NCBI GenBank assembly: GCA_911728455.2
Contig: OU452219.1
Location: 7,748,320-7,812,319 of the forward strand
DNA length: 64,000 nucleotides
Origin: Marthasterias glacialis
Taxonomy: Eukaryota; Echinodermata; Asteroidea; Forcipulatida; Asteriidae
Direction: 5' to 3'
In this document: positions 14,086 to 26,100 of the stretch, one piece after another
Layout: each line of letters opens with the position of its first letter
How positions within the stretch are numbered: the stretch's first letter is position 1
Notes under the pieces: generated by a model
The model's database searches: none
Told to the model about the DNA's origin: nothing
Seen by the model: only the letters and a program-made list of their open reading frames with translations
Made by a program: the position numbers and the translations under genes

Positions 14086-14134
14086 AGTCAGGATGTTGGT
14101 ATCAAGACACTCGTTATGCTGGACGAACAGGGAG
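14086..14134 (+). CDS. SNAP25: SNAP-25 alternative exon 4a (49 nt)
   Basis: Flanked by an acceptor ending ATATATAG and a donor GTATGT, this exon encodes [16 protein letters not shown] plus the first base of the next Glu codon. It matches human SNAP-25 residues 39-54, including the zero-layer glutamine Q53 in DEQ. It starts in phase 0 and ends after one base of a codon, exactly like the second copy at 15421. The acceptor has a poor, UG-rich pyrimidine tract, while the donor is close to consensus. It differs from the other copy at four of 16 residues (Q/K, D/E, V/A, K/R), all before the invariant LVMLDEQG. Confidence 0.88.
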
Positions 14135-17100
14135 GTATGTATCACAGGAGGGCGCTGTTGTATTGACGCTCTCTCCGAACAAATTATTTATAATATTTTG
14201 CTGGTTCAGATTGTTTGCGCTCACGATTTATCTGCTTTATTATTGATCTTGCAGCTTGGTTTTAGTTCCATCTAAAAAAAAAAAAAAAAGAATTTATACA
14301 AGGTCTGTTCATGTACCAGTGAAGTAAAAAATAAATGAAAAAAATTGAAAAATCAGATGTGACAAGATTTTTTCGGTGGGATTGCAGTGTGAATACAGTG
14401 AAGTGTAATTAATCTGAACTAACAAAGCCAGTGCAGGATCCTGTCTGTTTGAGATGTGTGAAATCTGCTTGCACCAGAGAGACGGTTCCATCTACAGACT
14501 TCTTGCAACTCTAGAATCACAAAAACCATCTGGACCCACTCTCTGCCTGATGTGCGGATTTTACACAGATCACAACACGATGGCCTAATTACAACTATAT
14601 TTATGACGACTTCATTTATTAAAATTTTATTGGTCTCTTCTTCCCTTTTTTATCTCTTTTGGTATTTGCTACCCATGGTGTCGGATCTTCATCCCCCCCC
14701 CCGTCCTCTGAATCTGATACATAATTTGTTCACGCTGTGCCTTTGTCTACCATCTGGAACATGTTTTTCTTTTTTCAACTGTTTCATGTTTCATGTTTCA
14801 CGTTAAATATTTGAATGCTTCATTTTCAAAATGGCTCCATTTCTGAACAATTGTCTTTGATGTCATGAATGTGCTTCCCCATGTTTCCCAACTTGTTCAT
14901 TGCTGTTCTGTTTTTCCTTTTCCCGTTATCTCCCCCCCCCCCCCCCCCCGCCCCCTCCCTCCATAATCATGTTGATTTGATTTTTAAAAAAATTAAATCA
15001 ACTGCTCACCCCCTCTCCACCCTAACTGCCCATCTTGTTTTTCTTTTATATATTAATCTGATGCTATGGGACACCCTCCTCACCATTTCCGTTGCATTTA
15101 CTCCCTCAACCCTGTTTTCCCTTGTACACTTCCTCCATAAACAACTTTTCTTCACCCTTTTCCTTTCCCGTTTTACCTATCCTGTTTTCAACATCTATGT
15201 CCCAAACTCTGTCATCCTTCCCATTTCATGTTCCCAACACATTCTCACTCTCCCACTGTTGATTTTTGTCTTTCTGTTCTTGTTGTCATTGTTTGATTTC
15301 TGTGATCATACTTTCCCTCCTTCAACCTCTTCCTTCCTCATATCTGTCGTTCATCCCCACCCCCCTTCCATGTGTCTGCACCCCATGTCTGTACATTCTG
15401 TGAACCCCGTCATTCTATAGAGTAAAGAAGCTGGGATCCGGACTCTTGTTATGTTGGATGAACAAGGAGGTGACATCTTGACTCATTTCATTCTGTCGGA
15501 CATGTGACATCACTAGTTTACAATAAGAGCGCCCTCTGTTGATCTGTGGTGGGCAGAAGCCTGTAGGTGGCAAGCGCATCATGCACAGTTTTTTTAAAAG
15601 ATTTACACAGAACAGTACTTGTAAATTGTTCGTGTATGTAATTTTCGGTTATATCTTGCTTGCCACCAAATGTAAGATGCCAATAGAGGGCGCTTTGCAT
15701 GTGAACAGCTGATGCACAGTCTATTAGGTGTGGTTTCGTGGTGACCTGTGTCCTTCATGAACCCAGATTGCCATGGTGATGGTGTGAATAACTGATATGC
15801 TGTAATTCCCTGTGATTTCCCCCTCCCCCTCTACCAAATCACACACAGTGTACTCTTGTTTGATGAACATAGAAAAGATTTGTTCCAACAAATAAAATAA
15901 CAAATATTGACTAAAAAAAAATGTTTCAACCATTAAACCAAAATTTTGAAACAAATACTTCCCATCACTATCAATATTTTCCCTTGATAAATGATTATGA
16001 ATTAAGTTCTGACAAACTCAAAAATTTCCAAACCAACTAAAGTACAATGTGTACCCTGGCATGAGTGTATTTTCTTTTCTGTGTTGTGTTACTGTAAAAC
16101 TTTTATTTAGTGTAGAACAACAGATCGCAACCTGTGAGGTCGAGACCCACAAATGGTTCGCAAGAAGATTCAAGTGGGCGACAAACTTTGTCAGAAGTCC
16201 CAAAACTTTGCAATGCATTTGATCATTCCATCAGCAAAAATAATTGCCTCACAATCGATCTATCATCAAAAACATGGTAGTTTTCCTTAACTTTTATTAT
16301 CGGTTCAATGCATTTACTTATAAATATATATATATAATAAAAACAAACTGCTTCAATAAGTAATTTGCTCCTGTTGCGATTAGCCTGTATTTTAAGACAT
16401 TACCTCTGCAACAGGGGGTTCAGTCGCCCAGCATCGGCAGATTGGTTGCAGTACCTGAAATTTTAATTGGGTTGTCGGCCTAAAAGTTTGTGGACTGCTG
16501 TATAGAATATGCTTCAAACACTTTTTGAAATGAAATCATTGTGTTCGTTTCAGATTAAGTGAATATTAGCAAGCAAGCCCATGACAAACTTATAGGAAAA
16601 GCATTCCATCATTTTGCATAAAAAGAAAAATTATTGAACTCATTTATGTATGAGTAGAATAGTTAATTAAGTGTCGTAACCTTTGTCAGTTTGAAAATAA
16701 TGTAACTGTGTGGTAAACTTTTGTTGTATTTAAGTAGATTAACATTGCCCAACTGGTGCACAAAAAGTCTAATAATTTTCACCCTTTTTGATTTAACAAT
16801 TTGACTTTATAAATTAAATGATTTTGAAGAAGTTACTATGATAATCAACGGGGAGCATGTATTACATCAAATCATCTGATCTGAAGGTAACAAAAAATCC
16901 TTACAAAGAACAAAAAAAATTACCTAATCAATCTACACAGATGATAAACCTCCCATAACATAACCAACAAACTTTTCATCTTGTGAAGAAATGAGCTTGG
17001 ATTGTAACCCTTCGAGATGATGGAGGGTGGATTTTTTCACTGTTTGATTTGGTGTGTTGTTTGACAGAGCAACTTGATCGAATTGAGGAAGGAATGGACC

Positions 17101-20100
17101 AGATTAACGCTGACATGCGAGAAGCCGAGAAGAATCTCACCGGCCTGGAGAAATGCTGCGGCCTGTGCGTCTGCCCATGGAAGAAGTAAGAATTATGGAG
17201 TAATAGGGAAAAACAGAGTCGACGCCATCTCTAATACATTCGTTTGAAGCACATACGATGTCATTTGATGAGGACTGGCCATGGCTGTTCTTGTCATAGT
17301 GACGATTTGTTAGCTCAGATACCCTTGCCGCAAATCACATGAGTGTCCTTAATATTTAAGAAACATGTATTTTACACCCCAAAATTGGTGGATGCGCATT
17401 TGTGGGTTGTGCTTTAGATACTCAGGCTGGTCCATTAATAAAAGCTGGCCCCCAACTAATACTATAGAGGAAAGACCATGTTATTCCGATGTTATTGGCT
17501 ATAAAATAATTGGCTTTAAATGACTCCAGTGGATTGGCTACTGAAACCGGTCATTGTTGAAGTCTTCTTGAGCAGTCAGTCCCAGTGACAATGTACAGAG
17601 CATCCCAGGTCCAAGGTCCAAAATAACCATCGTCTCTTTGATACCCACTCTTTAAGGTTCATGGGTTTCGAGAAGGGAGACGACTACAAGAAAACATGGA
17701 AGTCCTCTGAGGACGGCAAAGTCAACTCCAATCAGCCGATGCGGATGGAGGACAACCGCGACGGCAGTGGGATGCCCTCAACCTACATTACAAGGTTATA
17801 ACTAATTTTGATTTATTTCCCCCTTACGCCATGTGTGAGGAAGATGCTGCTCTGGTCGAAACATCAGGGCCCAATTTCATGACCCTGCTTACCGCGGAAT
17901 TCTGCGCTTACGGCGGCCCAGTAAAGCACATAGTTCTATGAGCCGTAAGCGCAGAATTTCGCGGTAAGCAGAGCTATGAAAATAGGCCCTGGCCAATAAA
18001 ACTTTTGCACAGATAAAGGTATAACTTTGCAGACGAACCCTGCTATTGCTTCTACGGTTCAGATTGAAGACAAAGTCCGTCTTTTTCAAACTGACCCTTG
18101 GTTTCTCTGGATTTGCTGTGATTTCAATGTACTTTTCAAATCTTGATTTTTAGGATTTCTTTATTCCTATTGACAAACCCAAACCATTTGATTAAGATTG
18201 GTACAATTGTCGTTCACTTCTAATTATATTGGTAGTAAGTTGCAAAAATTTTTAATGGCCTCACACTTCGACCCTAGCAGAGTATATATATGAGAAAGCC
18301 TTAGAGAAAGACTTTGCTTGGGTCATAATTTGAGACAATTAACAATACTTGCATTTGTTGCATTTATTCCACGGATCAGTATGGTTTGGAAGCAGTTTGC
18401 AACAGCTAATTCACCCTTTAAACATTTTTTTTTTTAAATGTCTTATGTAATTATGTGACATTTCATTCACAGGATAACAAATGATGCACGTGAAGATGAG
18501 ATGGACGAAAACCTGCAACAGGTGAGCGGTATTGTGGGTAATTTGCGCCACATGGCCATTGACATGCAGAGCGAGATTGGATCTCAGAATCGACAGGTGG
18601 ATCGCATCATTGACAAGGTAGGGATCATTCTAAATAGATTAACCCGTAAAGTAACATTCAGTCCATACTCCCTGAGCAAAATGATGAACAGAGTTGGGGT
18701 TGTATCTTTGGTAGACGTTTCTTGAGTCAAGGAGTGACTTGTGAGATTGTGAAGAGTGGGAGGGGGGGGTTTACAAGAAACTGTCAAGGGAAGATATGAC
18801 ATTGGCCTTTTTTTAACAAAAAGCACAACAAACTATCAAAGAATCATCAAAAGTGATTTGCTTCAGGTGCTACATGTTTATTAAGAAAACCTAAATTGTT
18901 GCTGAGAGGTTTTGCAGGGAAATATTTACCCAGATAATTAGCACCAAGATAAGCAGCAATCGAGTTTTCTTACCGAAGTACCAGGGTTCGATATCTGAAT
19001 CATTGAGGTAAACCTCACCCCTGGCTTTTTCCAGAACCTCACTTTCTTACAAGAAGATATATATATATACAAGTGGACAGACTTGAGTTGATTAGATATT
19101 GTTGTTACTGGCTCAATATGGTAGTCTGAAACTCTGACATCAATAAATGTTGATTTTGATTAAAAGCTGAACAACTTGAGAACAAAAACTTTCTTCAGGA
19201 AAAAAACCCAATGCTGTATATTCCCCTTGAACTGTTCGCTGGATGTGTCATTTCTAGGATGTGTTGCTACCCTCCGCTTTAAGATGGATTTAGCTCTGAC
19301 CTCATAAAACCGTACCAAAGGCTCCCCTTGTAAATTGAAAAACAAATGGGATCCGATTTCATTGAGTTGATGCCAATTGTAGCTAGGGCACTAGTAATTG
19401 GACTGTTGGGAGCAAGAAGTCCCGGCCACATAATAAATGACCGATGTGATTAATTTGTGTTTTATTGTGAGATATATATGTATACATATTATATGCATCA
19501 GTTATTAGTTATTTTGTCAAGCACCTTGTAAAGTGAAGATGTGTCTTTCATTTTTCGATGTCAGCCACTTAGTGTATGCCTGTCGTTAGGAATGATTTGT
19601 TATTTGTTAGGTATGTGTCGTAAACGTCTGCATGTTGTCTTTGTATGCATCATTTTTTACCTCGCAATGCTGTATATCAGGATTTCATTTTATTGTTTCT
19701 GTCTTACTGAATAGAGGGTAAGTCGATATAATATGGAATTGAGTTTATGATTGGACATCAGTAGACATTTGCAATTTGTTATGTACAATTCACTGATGTA
19801 AATGCTCAACTCTTGGATTGGAGCAGCTTAGATCTTCCCATAACCCATGTGGGTACAGTAGAACGTCTATTTTTAGATGAAACGGTCATTATACTGTGTA
19901 ATATTCAAACACAATAGTCATTTTTGTGGAGGGGGGGCGCGGTGATGGGAGGGGGATTGGATATTTATAAATTAAAAATTGCAACAAGGGACTTGTTTTT
20001 TTTAAATATGCAGATGTGCAGGACATCAAGTTTTGGTAATTTGATGTAGCGGTTCCTTTTTGTATTCAAAAGTGAACTAATTTTGTACAGCGTAAACATT

Positions 20101-23100
20101 TTATAAGTGGGAACAATTTGGCCTTTTAGTCATCATCCCTCAAAATGGGGGACTTCGGGACTTTAGGTGGCAGTAAACATACAAGGTAATTCTGAGAACA
20201 ATAGATTTACCTGGTAAGTCTGCTGCCACCTGGCGTACTCGAAAGTCTCCTATTGCAGTTGTATATAATTGACCTGTTGAGGAGAGGTTTTCATTCCAAC
20301 AGACTTCTCGATTTAACTTTGTAGAATTGTTTTTCTTTGTTGATGTGATGTGACGTAAACTTAGCAGCCAGGGTTGGTTTCTATTCCCCCATCATATAGA
20401 TAATCACCAAATATCCCTTTAAAAAACAAAACAAGAATAAGCTTGTCATGAATGTTTAATTACTTGGAGATAAACTTCAAAGAAAACTGTATTGGGAGGC
20501 GATTAAATAAGAAGCGCAGCAAGGTATAACGAGATGCAGATTGAGGCTGATGATGGGCAGGAGCTTCATAAGGAGAAACCCAAAACGAAGTAGGTCGCAG
20601 ATTGCATCAGATGTGAATCTCATGGAATGACTCCCAGCAGACAACATACCCCCACGATGATCCAGTCGTCCTGACCAACCAAGACACGTAATATATACCA
20701 ATTAGTTACCTCTGCGGGCAATCTTATCAAGGTAATAAAAGCCAGAAAGCAACAACATACTCCGACCACGATTGAAACTTCCGAGTCAGAAAAGCTGGTA
20801 GGCATTTTTGGGGGGACATCGCCAGAAATTTATCACCAGTGTCAAATGAGCAATCACCTGCACACTTCCCTAAAATAGCCGTGTGATTAGTCCTCAATGT
20901 TGTGTGGAGATCTGTAGTGGCTAATGTTACCAGGGAGGAACGATATCACAGGGGCCAATTTTGTGGGGTTACTTTGAGGGGAGTAAAACGGAAGTAGGCA
21001 GTCTGGCTCCTAGGTTTTTTTTTCTTTTTTTTTTGGATGTAGCTATGATTTAAGTGAAGTGAAGTGCTACTTGTATTGCATGGAAAATAATGTTAAGTGG
21101 ATTGGTAAATTGGAAAGTGATGCATGTTGTTGTTGTGGTCTGTAGGGGTTTACTTTAGAGGAACCATTTTGGTGTATTGATTTAGACTGCATGGGTGTTT
21201 ATTCCTTGTGCAATACCACTCTTAATTTATTGTGTATCATATATATTATCTATTCCATATTACTGATTTGAAGTGTTGATTTGAAATAATGGGCTTATTC
21301 ATCATTTGTCTTTAATAACACTTGCTTTTCTTACTTCCATCTCATGGTTCTTTTTTTATTTTGTATTTTTGTTTTCCATTCCATCCTTTCATCCTATCAT
21401 CAATGCAATGAATCTTTTCACCACAACCTTGCATCACACCCCCCCCAAAAAAATACTCTCCAAAACACACTCATTTCGGACACATTTCTGGAAAATTCAC
21501 CCTGTCAAACACACCCCTCCTCTGGTCTTTCACCTCTGAACTGGCCTTTGACCTCTGACCTCTGGTCACACCATGCATACCTCTGTATATAGGGATCCTC
21601 CAATGTTGATCGTCTTTCTGCTGCTAACGAGCGTGCCAGTAAGCTGTTGAAGTGAGCGGTTGCAATGAGCTTCATCCTAAATACCCACGCCTATTCATCA
21701 CACCAGCACTCGCTTTCATCTCTGCATGGGTTCATCTTCATCTACTGAGGTTTCCCCCCCCCCCTTTTTTTTCTCAATTATAATATTTGTTTTTTACCAT
21801 GAAAAAAGTCCCTTAACGTGGTATAATTGAAACCACTAATTAAAGAACAGTTAATTTATGTAATCCTTTTTTTTTTATTGTTATGGTATTGTAATATGTG
21901 CTTTTCAGTATCAGACGACTTTCTGTATGCAAGATCATCAATGCTCCTCTTAAAAATAGAAACCATCTTTTTTGAGATTTTTGACATTTTCCCCCTCCAT
22001 TTCTCAAGGTTAATAATAAAATTCTTCCCTAGTAATCAAAATGATTTCATCCGTTGAAATGAATGGAGCGATTTATGCCAGAATTTCCATATGGAAGGGG
22101 GAAAAAAAGACTGAAGAAATGGAATATTGATGACCAAAAATAGGAGCAGATTTTAAATTGATTTGAAGTGAAATTCAATACAGCAAGCATTAAGGTAGCA
22201 GGCAGGAACGCCAAGTTATATCGGTTAATTTGCTCCGATTGTGTTGAAACGCTTGTGACCCAGATAATGCGGCTTTTATTTGCACCTATTTATTCACCAA
22301 ATCGTGAAAGGTTTTTTCTTATTATACTCATGATATATCCAGGTCTTCGGTTTATCCATATATTTCTTCTCGGTGTCTATGGGCTTTTCTCTTTTTTTTT
22401 TACACTATCGAGTACAAAAACTGCAAAATAAAGCCTTCTTCTGTAATATATTTCACTCGATGTTAACCTAGCAAGTACTTTCAAAGATAGATTGCTGAAT
22501 GTCTATTTTGATGCAAAATATACCAGTCAGGAAATCTGCGGTGTAATGGCACATTTTAAAAATGGAAGTTTAGCTTCATCCTGCATTAGGTCATCATTGC
22601 AGAAAAGCATCTAACACCACTGGTACAGATGTGTGGTATTGACCCCTTGCACTCACGTCACACGCGGCGACTGTGCCATGGTCACAATTCTGGAAGTCAA
22701 TAGGTTTACGTGTAAACGCCGCATCGCCTAAAACGCGCACTACACTGTACAAACACAGAGTGCATTGACTTCCAAAATGGCTCAAGCACGACTATTTTGA
22801 TGATGATGTCAGTTGAATTGGGTTAATACAACATCCGGTCTTGTGTGGTACACCTCGCAACAATAAGCAAGCTTTTCTCACGTAATGCATTAAGTTGTTG
22901 AAAAACTCAAAATGTGGGACAAAATTTACTCGGTCATCTCCCCCTCCCACTTTCCTTAACAATTTTTCCCATATGCGACTTGCTCCAAGAGCAACTTGGA
23001 GCAACCGAGAAAAAGAAAAAAACTCTTTTTCAAATAATATTCTTACTTATTTTGGGGAGCTGATCTCCTATTGCTTGGCAATGGAGAGAGCATCAGTATC

Positions 23101-26100
23101 AAGAGGGGGAAGGAGAGGGTGAACCTAGGAAGGTTTGCCTTCCCCGATGATTCTTTTCTATTTGCAAAGTTGTGTTCCTTAATCGATAGTTCCCATTTGA
23201 GGCCACACAGTGTAAATTCGGCCATCTTTACGGACAATGGTACATCATTTTTTTACTGCGTGCGGCACGTGGGAGTTTTGTGAAATTTCTTGCATGATTG
23301 GTTGGTGAACCACATCGCTACGTTGAAAAATACAAAGCCAAGTTGCCCAGAAAGATGGCATATATCGGGAATGATCTATTTAAGAAAAGTTACAGTGAAT
23401 ATTTTAGATGCATATCTCACGTGATATTATAATGCAGGGTGGCAAGCACAGCATTTTTTTTTTACTTCCCAGACCAGTTGAACAATATTGAATGGTCATT
23501 CAGTTTTAGGGTTAATACACTACCTACTATTCAATAATTCTCCATCCAAAACATCCACAGTAGAGTTGTGAAAGCATTAACGTCACTCATAATTGTCTGG
23601 GAAGGGGGGCAGTGTTTAAGAATTTGAGCAGAAAATAAACTTGCTGACAAGCGGCTCAGGGAGATGAGCTGGTTATATAAATCAAAACCCACAGAAGACT
23701 AGATTAGTTTAATAAACATCTGCTCATTAGCCCTTGTTGAAGTTGGCTTCCAGGCTTTGAGTGTATAATATTTTTGTTTTGAACGTTCATTAAGGATTTT
23801 ACGTTTCCAAACCATTTGGAGGAAATGTACACCTGTTTTACTATACACCCCACTGCAGATTGTAAGCATATATTAGAGGTACAAAATTTCAGTCAACTGA
23901 AAAAGCCCAAACTGTAAATCGATTTGTTCTATTAAATTGCGGTTTTTGTTATCATTTGTGGTAGCATGTTGGCAGCACAGCTCTCTTTCCAATTTCATCT
24001 TTGTCAAACTAAATCTAGCTCACTGATAACAGGAAATGCTTTTTCGAAGGATTTCATTTTGGGGATGGCATCTTAGCTATTTCGCTTGGTTTTTATTTTC
24101 TTCATGGCACTCAAAACGGTGGTGGACTCTGGTGTGGTAATTGTCTGTGTGCTCCAAGCACTATTTTCGTAAGGCTGTGGCAGGTATCGTCATGGCAACA
24201 CATTTTTTTCTCAGCATTTTTCGTTCTCTTCTCTTGACCAATCTGAATCCAATTCCAGTCATGAACGTTTCGTGGGCGCACTTTCCAGGGGGTTAGGTTT
24301 GAGGGTCTGGAGAATTGATAATTAAAATTGCAGGAATTAAACATAAATGCCAGCATTTGTGTGCATCATGAGGAAAAATTACAGAGCGGCGTTTCTGTAT
24401 ACACTACATTACCGGTTATTCTGGCAGAATTTCATTGTTTTATCAACAGTATCAATTTGGAGATTATTATTTGAATTCCTGACTGGAATCGTTGTTTAGT
24501 ATTAAGACACAAGAGGTAGAGTTTTCCCAAAAACTCTTGTTTTCTCCATGCTTGTTTGTTTTTGTTCACCACATTTCTCTTTGTCCGATGTTTGGTTTCA
24601 TTTTATTATGTCGAAGGGCTGGGTTTACATTTGACTGAAAATCATGAATACACAGCAAATTTGGTGGTTCGTGTTTCTGAAACTAGATCAAGCAGTATCC
24701 AAATATATATCAGGAATATCCTGATGAAAATCAAATCTAGTATTTGTTCAAATAATAGAAAAAAGAAGATGTCATCACGCACTTCACAGTTGATTCATAT
24801 TTGAAGTCGGCCACCCAGTCCTTGATAAATGACTGTCGTCTCCTCTCTGATTGCATGGTTTTGTTGATGTGTCACAGGTTTTAATTTCCTTTTGTACGTC
24901 AGCCAGAAGTTGGATGCAAACTCTTTCATTTATCTCACATACTGTAATGGTTGATGATTGTATAATTTATTCCCCCCATACTAACTGATTTGCATTTTTG
25001 TTTTTGTTAATAATATTACAGTTAACTGCCCAGCACCAATTTTCCCCCCACAAACACATTTGTCATATCTTGTTACTGTTGAACCTTTTTGTCCTTTAGT
25101 TTCCACCGCAGGGGTTAAGCTTCCAAAATGTGTATAATTGCCAGGCTCGGCAGTGGGTATTCTTTGGTCTGAAATGCAATTCTACATATAGTTTGTATTC
25201 AAAGAACAGAAAAGACCGATTGGCTCCTTAGAGACAATGTAACGTTCTGAGTATTGGGCCAAGACGTTTGTGAAAAATAGTTCTTCACTTGAGTTTTTTT
25301 TTTTTATAATGCTTAAAATTGTGAGGTTTTCCAATAACCTCCATCGATACCAGCCAAAGTTTAGGCAGGTGTTTTAACAGAAGAATTCTGCACAGCAGTT
25401 GTACCATTATTCTCATAGAAGAATCTCAAACTGCTTTCTTTACATCCATACACTGCTCACATCAGATTAACAAAGATGTACTGACAAAATTGCTGTATTT
25501 TGGTTCAGTAACCGTGCGGCAGTTGAAACCAAGCTGCCATGGACATTTTTGATCTAATGTTACTTGGTGGCCCTCTGTCAGTGTTGGGCCAATATTGACA
25601 GAGGGAAAGAAAGCCTGTGATTGCAGCTTATTCTCGAATGGAAGCCCCTTTCGGACAGACTGTTGAAGATGTTGTGATGTTACATGTTTAGCAGAATGAT
25701 TACCTAGTATGGAATGATGAAAGGCATTTCAGTTGATTCCAAGCTCACCAGAGTCAAATGTGTTAATAATTACCAATCACCTTGCATAAATTAACCCATG
25801 TGTTTGACAAGCTACTCATCATATTAATGCTTGTTGTGATGGATTGCTCACTCCTGAATATGTATTTCTCTTTTCTCCCACTCCATCCCCACAAATCGCT
25901 AACCACCACCTCCTCCTCTTTCTTTGTTGATGTCCCGCCCCCATCACCACCCCCACAGGCTGATAGCAACAAAGATCGTATTGGGATTGCTAACAAGCGT
26001 GCCGAGACCATACTCAAAAAGTGATGCGCTTGAAAACAAAGTGCCCCCAACCCTGCGTCATATGTGTGTGTGTGTCAACCTGTCTGCCCGCCTGCAAAAA

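Noticed and set aside
14869..15420. 183-codon open frame before SNAP-25 exon 4b
   Set aside because: It is a translation of the C/T-rich intronic tract (Pro, Leu, Phe, Ser only) and runs straight into the acceptor of exon 4b.
15850..15880. Possible third copy of the 49-nt SNAP-25 exon (ACTCTTGTTTGATGAACATA)
   Set aside because: Only a dozen bases resemble exon 4b, the ATGTTG part is missing, and there are no splice sites in place.
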